From the NCBI RefSeq assembly GCF_001543175.1, contig NZ_CP014161.1, positions 1,674,001 to 1,738,000 of the forward strand: a stretch of DNA of 64,000 nucleotides, written 5' to 3'. The translations under genes and the position numbers were made by a program. Shown piece after piece: positions 16,401 through 24,654 of this stretch. How positions within the stretch are numbered: the first letter of the stretch is position 1; each line of letters begins with the position of its first letter. The stretch is from Aerococcus urinae. Its GTDB lineage: Bacteria > Bacillota > Bacilli > Lactobacillales > Aerococcaceae. The notes beneath the pieces were generated by a model that was given only the letters and a program-made list of their open reading frames with translations, was not told the DNA's origin and ran no database searches.

Positions 16401-19400
16401 CCCATCTACACCGTCTTTACCGTTAGCTCCAGCTGCTCCTGTATCACCTTTATCCCCCTTGGCGCCTTTTTCGCCTGGAAGACCTTGGTCACCTTTGTCC
16501 CCTTTTGCGATGTTTAAGACTGTGCCGTCAGATAAAGTAACGACTGTATTGCCGTCTTTATCTTTTTCAGTCTTGGTAACAGTTAGTGGAGCGGCGTCTT
16601 TTCCGTTGGCTCCAGCGGCACCTTGAGCGCCGGTTTCACCGCGGTCCCCCTTGTCACCTTTATCACCCTTTTGGCCATTCTTCACTTCGAATGAAGTTGT
16701 GCTGCCATCTGGATTGGTGATGGTGATGGTGTGAGAGCCGTTACCGTTATCTTTGGTTGAGATAGTTGGAGATTTGCCGTCTACACCATCTTTTCCATTG
16801 GTTCCAGCTGCGCCTTGATCCCCTTTTTCTCCTTTAGCACCATCTGGAATAAAGATGTTGTTGGTGGTTTCAAAGGTATCTGGGTTCTTGATACGCAACC
16901 AGGTCCCTGGAACTTTCTTGGTACTGTCAGAGAAACCGCGTTGGGCGAATACGATTGGCGATTTGCCATCTTTTCCTGGGGATCCGGCTTGACCTTTTTC
17001 ACCGTTCTTTACGACGAATGAAGTTGTTGTCCCATTTGGATTCTTGATGGTGATGGTATGACTGCCGTCAGCATTTTCGGTAGTGGAAATTTCTGGGGAT
17101 TTGCCGTCTAGGCCGTTCTTTCCGTCTTTTCCGTTGGTTCCAGCAGCTCCTTGTGCGCCGGTTTCTCCACGATCTCCCTTGTCACCTTTATCGCCCTTGT
17201 CACCTTTTTCACCTGGAAGACCTTGTGGCCCTTGAGCACCTGGTTCACCTTTGGCTCCATCTTTGATTTCACCTGTGGCAACCGCTTCTTTACTGGTGTC
17301 AGCCTTACCGGTTTCTGGGTTTACTGGATAGAATTTGATAGTAGTTACGCCATTATTGTCTTTTGTGATCACTGGGGCGAAGGTCTTGCCGTTGTCACCT
17401 GCAACCCCTTTATCTCCTTTGATACCATCATGGACTTCCACGGTTTGTGGTTTACCGTCAACAATATTCCCTTTGTCATCACGGATTTGTGGGGTAATAG
17501 TTAAAGTGACACCATTGTTGGCATCGCTCCGTTTAGCAGTTACTTTTGGAGCCAGACCATCTTTTCCAGCAAGGCCTTGGGCACCGGCTTCACCTTTAGC
17601 TCCATCTTTGATATCGACACTTTGTGGGATGCCATCTACAATGTTCCCTTTGGCGTCACGACTTTGTGGAGTAATGGTGAGGGTTACACCGTCATTGGCC
17701 TGATTACGAACGGCGCTTACTTTCGGTGCTAGGCCGTCTTTGCCGTTTGCTCCAGCTTCACCTCTATCACCCTTATCACCTTTTTGGCCGTTCTTGACTT
17801 CAAATGAAGTCGTGCTGCCGTCTGGATTCTTAATGGTAATTGTGTGGCCATCTTTTGTTTCAGCGGTTGAAATTTCTGGGGACTTACCGTCTGCGCCATC
17901 CTTACCTTTTTCGCCTTGTGGTCCTTGAGCGCCGACTTCACCTTTGGCTCCGTCCTTGATTTCACCCGTGGCAACCGCTTCTTTAGTCGTATCAGCTTTG
18001 CCGGTTTCTGGATTTACTGGATAGAACTTGATGGTTGTTACGCCATCTTTGTCTTTTGTAAGGACTGGGGCGAAGGATTTACCATTATCACCTGCTAGGC
18101 CACGTTCACCTTGGTTTCCTTTTGGACCTTGAGCACCAGTGTCACCCTTATCACCTTTGGCACCATCGGGAATAAAGATGTTGTTAGTCGTTTCTAGGGT
18201 GTCTGGGTTCTTGATCCGTAACCAGGTTCCGGGCACTTTCTTCGTATTATCAGAGAAACCGCGTTGGGCAAATACAACTGGCGATTTGCCGTCTTTACCT
18301 GGCGCTCCGGCTTCACCGTTTTTCACAACAAATGAAGTAGTCGTGCCGTTTGGATTCTTGATGGTAATGGTGTGAGTGCCGTCAGGATTTTCAGCGCTGG
18401 AGATTTCTGGTGACTTACCGTCTACGCCATTCTTACCATCTTTTCCGTTGGTTCCTGCAGCTCCTTGAGCACCGCGTTCCCCCTGGTCTCCCTTGTCACC
18501 CTTTTGACCTTGTGGGCCTTGAGTACCTGTGTCACCTTTATCTCCCTTGGCACCTTTTTCGCCTGGGAGACCTTGATCACCCTTGTCCCCTTTTGCGATA
18601 TTTAAGACTGTGCCGTCAGATAGAGTAACGACTGTATTGCCATCTTTATCTTTTTCAGTCTTGGTGACAGTTAGTGGAGCGGCGTCTTTACCATCCTTAC
18701 CGTTAGTTCCTGCGACCCCCTGTTCACCGTTCTTAACAGTAAATGAGTTGGTGGTACCATTCGGGTTCTTAATAGTGATGGTGTGGCTGCCGTCAGGATT
18801 TTCAGCACTAGAGATTTCTGGTGACTTACCGTCCACACCATCTTTCCCTTTTTCACCTTGAAGACCTTGTGGCCCTTGAGCACCCTGTTCACCTTTGGCT
18901 CCATCTTTGATTTCACCTGTGGCAACAGCTTCTTTAGTAGTATCAGCTTTGCCGGTTTCTGGATTCACCGGATAGAACTTAATGGTGGTTACACCATCTT
19001 TATCTTTTGTAACAACTGGGGCATAGGATTTACCGTCGTCACCTTTTAGACCATCGTGGACTTCAACGGTTTGTGGTTTACCATCAAGGATATTGCCTTT
19101 GTCATCACGGATTTGTGGGGTAATAGTTAAAGTGACGCCATTGTTAGCTTCATTTCGATCAGCGCTTACTTTTGGTGCCAGACCGTCTTTCCCAGCAAGC
19201 CCTTGAGCTCCAGCTTCACCTTGGGCTCCGTCTTTGATATCCACAATTTGTGGGGTGCCATCTACAATGTTTCCTTTGTCGTCACGACTTTGAGGGGTGA
19301 TAGTGAGGGTCACACCATCATTAGCCTTATTACGAACGGCGGTTACTTTTGGTGCTAGACCGTCTTTGCCGTTTACGCCAGCCGCACCGGTGTCGCCCTT

Positions 19401-22400
19401 TTCACCCTTGGCACCTTTTTCACCATTCTTCACAACAAATGAAGTGGTCGTGCCGTTCGGATTCTTAATGGTGATTGTGTGTCCTTCTGGAGTTTCAGTG
19501 GTGGAAATTTCTGGAGACTTGCCGTCTGCGCCATCCTTACCTTTTTCGCCTTGTGGTCCTTGAGCGCCGACTTCACCTTTGGCTCCGTCCTTGATTTCAC
19601 CCGTGGCAACCGCTTCTTTAGTCGTATCAGCTTTGCCGGTTTCTGGATTTACTGGATAGAACTTGATGGTTGTTACGCCATCTTTGTCTTTTGTAAGTAC
19701 TGGGGCGAAGGTCTTGCCGTTAGCTCCTGCAGCACCACGTTCACCTTGTAGACCTCTTTCGCCTCGGTCACCCTTATCCCCTTTTGGACCTTGAGCACCT
19801 GGCTCACCTTTTAGCCCTTGAGCACCTTTTTCACCGTTCTTCACGACGAATGAATTGGTAGTACCATTTGGATTCTTGATGGTGATGGTATGAGTGCCGT
19901 CTGCGTTTTCGGCACTGGAAATTTCTGGTGACTTGCCATCTAGGCCGTTCTTACCATCTTTTCCATTGGCTCCCGCAGCTCCTTGGGCGCCGGTTTCTCC
20001 ACGATCTCCCTTGTCACCCTTTTGACCTTGTGGACCTTGAGCACCTGTGTCACCTTTATCTCCCTTGGCACCTTTTTCGCCTGGGAGACCTTGGTCACCT
20101 TTATCACCTTTTGCGATATTGAGGACTGTGCCATCAGATAAGGTAACAACTGTATTGCCTTCTTTATCTTTTTCAGTCTTGGTAACAGTTAGTGGAGCAG
20201 CATCTTTTCCATCTTTACCGTTAGTTCCAGCAACCCCATTTTCACCGTTCTTAACAGTAAATGAGTTGGTGGTACCATTCGGGTTCTTGATAGTGATGGT
20301 GTGGCTGCCGTCTGCGTTTTCGGTGGTAGAAATTTCTGGGGACTTGCCGTCCACACCATCTTTCCCTTTTTCACCTTGTGGGCCTTGAGCGCCGGCTTCA
20401 CCCTTTTCGCCACGCTCACCTTGTAAGCCTCTTTCACCTTGATCACCTTTTAGACCTTGCGGACCTTGAGCGCCTGGTTCACCTTTAGCGCCATCTTTGA
20501 TTTCACCTGTAGCAACCGCTTCTTTACTGGTGTCAGCCTTACCGGTTTCTGGGTTCACTGGATAGAACTTGATGGTGGTTACGCCATCTTTATCTTTTGT
20601 GAGCACTGGAGCAAAAGATTTCCCATCGTCACCTTTTTGACCATCTTTGACTTCAACAGTTTGTGGTTTACCGTCAAGGATATTGCCTTTGTCATCACGA
20701 ATTTGAGGAGTGATGGTTAAAGTGACACCATTGTTAGCCACATTTCGCTCAGCTGTTACTTTTGGTGCTAGACCGTCTTTACCAGCAAGCCCTTGGGCAC
20801 CGGCTTCACCTTTAGCGCCATCTTTGATGTCGACACTTTGTGGAGTACCGTCAACGATCTTGCCTTGGGCGTCACGACTTTGAGGCGTGATGGTGAGAGT
20901 TACCCCATCATTGGCTTGGTTACGAACAGCGGTTACTTTTGGCGCAAGGCCGTCTTTACCATCAGCACCCGCTGCGCCTTGAAGACCACGTTCACCTTGG
21001 TCACCTTTTTGGCCGTTCTTGACTTCAAATGAAGTCGTGCTGCCATCTGGGTTCTTGATGGTGATGGTGTGTCCATCTTTTGTTTCCGTGGTTGAAACTT
21101 CTGGGGACTTGCCGTCAGCGCCTTTTTCGCCTTGTGGCCCTTGAGCCCCTGCTTCTCCTTTAGCGCCATCTTTAATTTCACCGGTAGCAACGGCTTCTTT
21201 GCTGGTATCAGCTTTACCGGTTTCTGGATTCACTGGATAGAACTTGATGGTGGTTGTGCCATTATTGTCTTTTGTGAGCACTGGGATGAAGGATTTACCA
21301 TTATCACCTGCAACACCACGTTCACCTTGTGGGCCTTGAGCGCCGGTTTCACCTCTTTCACCTTTAGCACCGTCTGGAATAAAGATATTGTTGGTGGTTT
21401 CTAAGGTCTCTGGATTCTTAATGCGTAACCAGGTTCCTGGAACTTTATTAGTATTGTCAGAGAATCCACGTTGTGCTGAAACAATTGGTGATTTGCCATC
21501 TTTACCTGGGGCTCCGGCTTCACCTTTTTGGCCGTTTTTCACGACAAATGAAGTGGTCGTGCCGTTTGGATTCTTGATGGTGATGGTGTGACTGCCATCT
21601 GCGTTTTCGGCGCTAGAGATTTCTGGGGACTTGCCGTCTGCGCCATTCTTACCATCTTTTCCGTTGGTTCCTGCAGCTCCTTGAGCGCCGGTTTCACCTT
21701 TATCTCCCTTGGCACCTTTTTCGCCTGGAAGACCTTGGTCACCTTTGTCACCTTTAGGACCTTGTGGGCCTTGAGCTCCTGTGTCTCCTTTTAGACCTCG
21801 ATCCCCTTTGGCTCCATCTTTAATTTCCACTGTTTGTGGTGTTCCAGATACGATATTGCCTTTTTCATCTCGAGACCGTGGGGTGATGGTTAGGGTGACA
21901 CCGTTATTATCTGGGTTACGCTTAGCTGTTACTGTTGGTTCAAGGCCGTCTTTACCATCGACACCATTCTTGATTACTGTGCTATTGGTTGAACCATCTG
22001 GATTGGTGATTGTTAATGTGTAGCTACCATCACCGTTATCCTTAGTTGAGATGGATGGGGACTTGCCATTTTCGCCATCTTTTCCTTTTTCACCTGGGGC
22101 GCCTTGTGCACCTGTGTCTCCTTTTGGACCTTGGGCACCGGTTGCACCTTGTAGTCCTCTTTCTCCTTGGTCACCCTTGTCCCCTTTAGGACCTTGAGCG
22201 CCTCTTTCCCCTTGGGGACCGCGTTCACCATCTTTGATTTCACCTATGGCAACGGCTTCTTGGCTGGTGTCGGGCTGGCCGGTTTCTGGATTCACTGGGT
22301 AGAACTTGATGGTGGTTACACCGTTTTTGTCTTTTTTGATAACTGGTGCGAAGGTTTTACCATCTTTACCGTTTCTGATTGTAGCTGAGTGGGTGGTCCC

Positions 22401-24638
22401 ATCGACATCTTTAACTTTTACGGTATAGGTGTCATCTTTATTATCCACCCAGTCAATTTCAGGAGACTTGCCATCCTTACCATCTGCAATAACGGCTTGG
22501 TGGCTGGTTCCATCGGGGTTAGTAATCTTTATTGTATAAGAATTTGGCTCTTGGGGATTTTTCTTCTCATTTTTAACAATGGCTAAGCGTGGCGTTCCAC
22601 CGTCTTTTCCTGGTTCACCTGGAGCACCTTGAGGCCCTTGGGCACCGGTATCACCTTTAGCACCGTCTGGAATGAAGGCAGTCTTGGTTTCAGTGGTTTT
22701 ATTGCCCTCTTGATCATATTTTGGATAGGTAAAGGTGACATAGGTTCCCTTTTTGCCATCTTTTTCCCCAGGCTTGGTTTGGACATCGATAGCCAGATCT
22801 GGGAGAGCTGAACCAGTTCCTTCAAGAATGACTTCATCTTGACGCTTAATCAATTCCTTGGAATTCTTCTTGGTGTAGTAATCGGTAAAGTTGTCTTCGG
22901 TTAAGTTCTCATCGCCTAAGACATCACGGGTTTGTTCATAAATCACGCGGTTGACGCCGTCATGGCCGGTTTGTTTAACCACGCGGACACCCTTAGGAAG
23001 GAGAGGGGTTGTCTCGACCGATGAGCTGTGCTTGTCAGTTTCAGTACGCACTTCATAATGCTTAATCTTGCGAAAGGCTGTGTCAACCACTTCATCTTTC
23101 TTAAGATTCTTAATGATTTTTTCCGTGCCGACAAATTGCTTGCCTGCCTTAACCGTGGAAAAACGATTGGGTTCTTCAAATTTCACCACATAGCTATTGT
23201 ATCCAGGTAATTCTTCAAAAGTATAACGGCCATTCAGGTCGGTGGTTGTGCTGGCTAGCAATTTCCCATCGTCAGGGTTGTAGAGGTTGACCTTAATGTT
23301 ACTTAGGGTTTGGTCGCCAGTACTTGAACCATCACCATTGCGGTCATCATAGACTGTCCCAGAAATTTTATAGATATCAACAATTTGTGGAACGTTCGTT
23401 AGTGGTAGTCCATCAAGAACATTGAAAGTACGTTCTTTATTTTTATACGCTCTTTTTACCGATTCTCTAGTGAAATCGTTCAGAACGATAGGTTTGCCAT
23501 TTCTATCTACATAAGTTATTTCAATTCCAGAATTAGCATAATCATTTAATTGAGTCCCTGGTAACACTTTTAGTGGAAGATGATTTTTAGGAATCCTAAC
23601 AGTTACCTTATCTTCAGCAGTATTTATTGGAATTTCTTGTGGTTTTTCCTCTGGGTCTCCGTCAGGATAAGTAACAATTACTCTAGCTCCAACAGCAGAC
23701 AATTGCTTGCCAATGCCATCAACAAAACCAATGTAAAATTCTTTGCTAGCTAAGGTTAAATTACCATTTCCCTTTTCATTGACAATTTGAGGAGAGTGAC
23801 TAATGACTGCTCCAAATTTGCTATCAACAGAAACTTCTTTGCTTGTTCTTCCATCTGTTACTCGAACCTTATCACCATCACGCAATTCTTTGACGGCGCC
23901 TAATGGAATTTTCCAATAACCATCGGACTCAGCAACAGTCTCTCCAATTGGCGTTTCTACACCATCATGGATATAAACTGCCTTAATGGTTTTACCTGCT
24001 TCTGCTTGACCACCAAAATAATCTTGGTAACGTTGGCCATTCTTATCCCCTTCAAGATTCTCATTTTCAATTCTTAATGAATTAGCCTGATTATCAGTAA
24101 CCACAGGCGGTTGATCGTTTTCTGGCGCTTCATAAGTAGTCGCAAGTGTTTCTTCTGGAGCAAGACTTGTTGTTTCTTCTATCGAACTTGAAGTTAGATC
24201 GTTACTTGGCGCTGATGTGCTTGTCACTTCAGCTTTTGGAGTTTCTGGAAGAGAAACGGCTGTTGGACTGGCTGGGGTATTTTCATCTAAGGGAAGCGCG
24301 GCTGGCTGATTGTCATTTTCTTGAGGACTTACTGGCTGACTTGCTGTAGCCTTTTTGTCAACGGCTTGACCCTTGTCCGAACTAGCTAAGTCAGCTGGAC
24401 TGATTTGTCCTTGACTTGAGCTTAGCCCTTGGTCTTGACTACTTGGAAGGCTGACTTTTGTTTCAGCGGCGGCTGCTTCATTAACGGCGGCTTGAGCTAC
24501 CGCAGCGTCTCCCATAAAGAGCAAACCAACAGCGACTGCCACAGAAGCCACTCCGATATTTAAGCGTTTAATAGAATAGCGATAGAATTTATTCGCCATT
24601 TTTTCACGGTATAATTTGACATTGTTCTTTCCTAACAT
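13437..24638 (-). CDS. Giant LPXTG-anchored collagen-like mosaic surface protein
   Basis: The 3733-aa product has a YSIRK-like signal (YSIKRLNIGVASVAVAVGLL), a Ser/Thr/Pro-rich stretch to about 180, Ig-like folds, and an SdrB-type domain (ISGTVYDDRNGDGSS, LNGRYTFEELPGY) near 430-510. About 2800 residues of repeats follow, alternating Gly-X-Y collagen tracts (GPQGERG, GPKGDKGDQG) with beta-type modules. The module heads are KSPEISTTENADGSHTITIK, FAPVLTKDKDGVTTIKFYP, GLAPKVTAVRN, APLTVTKTEKDKDGNTVV and VPGTWLRIKNPETLETTNN. It ends with DGRDGRDG runs, a lone CGTC, a Pro/Lys wall-spanning region and the sortase signal LPKTG, hydrophobic helix and charged tail. It is presumably an adhesin. It starts 16 nt after the lectin-like gene with AAGGAG, so is likely co-transcribed. 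Confidence 0.9.
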   Translation of the reverse strand: MLGKNNVKLYREKMANKFYRYSIKRLNIGVASVAVAVGLLFMGDAAVAQAAVNEAAAAETKVSLPSSQDQGLSSSQGQISPADLASSDKGQAVDKKATASQPVSPQENDNQPAALPLDENTPASPTAVSLPETPKAEVTSTSAPSNDLTSSSIEETTSLAPEETLATTYEAPENDQPPVVTDNQANSLRIENENLEGDKNGQRYQDYFGGQAEAGKTIKAVYIHDGVETPIGETVAESDGYWKIPLGAVKELRDGDKVRVTDGRTSKEVSVDSKFGAVISHSPQIVNEKGNGNLTLASKEFYIGFVDGIGKQLSAVGARVIVTYPDGDPEEKPQEIPINTAEDKVTVRIPKNHLPLKVLPGTQLNDYANSGIEITYVDRNGKPIVLNDFTRESVKRAYKNKERTFNVLDGLPLTNVPQIVDIYKISGTVYDDRNGDGSSTGDQTLSNIKVNLYNPDDGKLLASTTTDLNGRYTFEELPGYNSYVVKFEEPNRFSTVKAGKQFVGTEKIIKNLKKDEVVDTAFRKIKHYEVRTETDKHSSSVETTPLLPKGVRVVKQTGHDGVNRVIYEQTRDVLGDENLTEDNFTDYYTKKNSKELIKRQDEVILEGTGSALPDLAIDVQTKPGEKDGKKGTYVTFTYPKYDQEGNKTTETKTAFIPDGAKGDTGAQGPQGAPGEPGKDGGTPRLAIVKNEKKNPQEPNSYTIKITNPDGTSHQAVIADGKDGKSPEIDWVDNKDDTYTVKVKDVDGTTHSATIRNGKDGKTFAPVIKKDKNGVTTIKFYPVNPETGQPDTSQEAVAIGEIKDGERGPQGERGAQGPKGDKGDQGERGLQGATGAQGPKGDTGAQGAPGEKGKDGENGKSPSISTKDNGDGSYTLTITNPDGSTNSTVIKNGVDGKDGLEPTVTAKRNPDNNGVTLTITPRSRDEKGNIVSGTPQTVEIKDGAKGDRGLKGDTGAQGPQGPKGDKGDQGLPGEKGAKGDKGETGAQGAAGTNGKDGKNGADGKSPEISSAENADGSHTITIKNPNGTTTSFVVKNGQKGEAGAPGKDGKSPIVSAQRGFSDNTNKVPGTWLRIKNPETLETTNNIFIPDGAKGERGETGAQGPQGERGVAGDNGKSFIPVLTKDNNGTTTIKFYPVNPETGKADTSKEAVATGEIKDGAKGEAGAQGPQGEKGADGKSPEVSTTETKDGHTITIKNPDGSTTSFEVKNGQKGDQGERGLQGAAGADGKDGLAPKVTAVRNQANDGVTLTITPQSRDAQGKIVDGTPQSVDIKDGAKGEAGAQGLAGKDGLAPKVTAERNVANNGVTLTITPQIRDDKGNILDGKPQTVEVKDGQKGDDGKSFAPVLTKDKDGVTTIKFYPVNPETGKADTSKEAVATGEIKDGAKGEPGAQGPQGLKGDQGERGLQGERGEKGEAGAQGPQGEKGKDGVDGKSPEISTTENADGSHTITIKNPNGTTNSFTVKNGENGVAGTNGKDGKDAAPLTVTKTEKDKEGNTVVTLSDGTVLNIAKGDKGDQGLPGEKGAKGDKGDTGAQGPQGQKGDKGDRGETGAQGAAGANGKDGKNGLDGKSPEISSAENADGTHTITIKNPNGTTNSFVVKNGEKGAQGLKGEPGAQGPKGDKGDRGERGLQGERGAAGANGKTFAPVLTKDKDGVTTIKFYPVNPETGKADTTKEAVATGEIKDGAKGEVGAQGPQGEKGKDGADGKSPEISTTETPEGHTITIKNPNGTTTSFVVKNGEKGAKGEKGDTGAAGVNGKDGLAPKVTAVRNKANDGVTLTITPQSRDDKGNIVDGTPQIVDIKDGAQGEAGAQGLAGKDGLAPKVSADRNEANNGVTLTITPQIRDDKGNILDGKPQTVEVHDGLKGDDGKSYAPVVTKDKDGVTTIKFYPVNPETGKADTTKEAVATGEIKDGAKGEQGAQGPQGLQGEKGKDGVDGKSPEISSAENPDGSHTITIKNPNGTTNSFTVKNGEQGVAGTNGKDGKDAAPLTVTKTEKDKDGNTVVTLSDGTVLNIAKGDKGDQGLPGEKGAKGDKGDTGTQGPQGQKGDKGDQGERGAQGAAGTNGKDGKNGVDGKSPEISSAENPDGTHTITIKNPNGTTTSFVVKNGEAGAPGKDGKSPVVFAQRGFSDNTKKVPGTWLRIKNPDTLETTNNIFIPDGAKGDKGDTGAQGPKGNQGERGLAGDNGKSFAPVLTKDKDGVTTIKFYPVNPETGKADTTKEAVATGEIKDGAKGEVGAQGPQGEKGKDGADGKSPEISTAETKDGHTITIKNPDGSTTSFEVKNGQKGDKGDRGEAGANGKDGLAPKVSAVRNQANDGVTLTITPQSRDAKGNIVDGIPQSVDIKDGAKGEAGAQGLAGKDGLAPKVTAKRSDANNGVTLTITPQIRDDKGNIVDGKPQTVEVHDGIKGDKGVAGDNGKTFAPVITKDNNGVTTIKFYPVNPETGKADTSKEAVATGEIKDGAKGEPGAQGPQGLPGEKGDKGDKGDKGDRGETGAQGAAGTNGKDGKNGLDGKSPEISTTENADGSHTITIKNPNGTTTSFVVKNGEKGQAGSPGKDGKSPIVFAQRGFSDSTKKVPGTWLRIKNPDTFETTNNIFIPDGAKGEKGDQGAAGTNGKDGVDGKSPTISTKDNGNGSHTITITNPDGSTTSFEVKNGQKGDKGDKGDRGETGAQGAAGANGKDAAPLTVTKTEKDKDGNTVVTLSDGTVLNIAKGDKGDQGLPGEKGAKGDKGDTGAAGANGKDGVDGKSPEVSTAETPDGHTITIKNPDGTTTSFEVKNGQKGEKGDKGDRGERGLQGERGAQGAAGADGKSPLISTKDNGDGSHTITITNPDGSTTTTTIKDGKNGSDGKDAAPLTVTKTEKDKDGNTVVTLSDGTVLNIAKGDKGDQGPQGEKGAKGDKGDTGAAGANGKDGVDGKSPEVSTAETPDGHTITIKNPDGSTTSFEVKNGQKGDKGDKGDRGETGAQGVAGTNGKDGKDGKSLTVTHTAKDDQGNTLVTLSDGTVLTIAKGDKGEKGDKGDRGERGAQGIAGSDGKDGKDGKDGKTYLPVVERTSYGNLINFYPVNPETGKVDTSKEPVARAIVKDGLDGLAPKITARRNATNDGVIITVTPQVRGTDRSVSDDTPEVTELKDGKSPDVDVTTDANGNHVVTITKTNGKQKSVTITNGKDGKAPIVETLPGKDSQGHSGTKILVKHPETGAVISESFVRDGKDGKDGRDGKDGKAPIVETKPGQDRAGQTGAYILVKNPETGAVISETFISDGKDGESPKVETTPATNEKGEKGHYISFIHPKTGQTFSKVFVKDGKDGKDGQDGLTPDIKPVFDKNGKQIGVEISLTDRKGKLLSREFIYNGEDGQTPIIETEPSDNPKQPGTKIIYKNPKTGEVIRQVFVRDGKDGKDGKDGRDGRDGRDGKDAQGVEKITVNNNGDLVIINSNHTTQVIPRPNQGGIKDAKVDEAGHLIISLDDGRTIDAGLVRGKDGRDGRDGKDGKDGKDGRGIKNVKLTDNGDFIVVYTDYSIEVAGNVCGTCPNPSKPSHPDQPSPDKPGKKGKPETPEKPGTPDQPGTPDKPGKHDQPATPDKPSDQGDKPKPKDKEKTPEIPHEKPSPAAPAGPRPRKTEEEMGDKVQEEIPSEHSDYLVTTSLHKKKDTSVKTYTLTYPKAFKASENASLSIHDNNALPSQEAKQEVAEVKSQATSLPKTGSEADSTLPVLLAAALLLTGTGLVTISKKDESLH

Positions 24639-24654
24639 ATATGTTTCTCCTTTC

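Noticed and set aside
14140-22600. Regularly repeated DNA that could resemble a CRISPR or satellite array
   Set aside because: Repeats are in frame, vary in length and encode protein modules; there are no constant repeats with unique spacers and no cas genes.
13740-22811. Dozens of open frames on both strands inside the collagen-like gene, some over 100 codons
   Set aside because: They mirror the low-complexity Gly-X-Y and module repeats, have no ribosome sites and repeat with the same period as the host gene.
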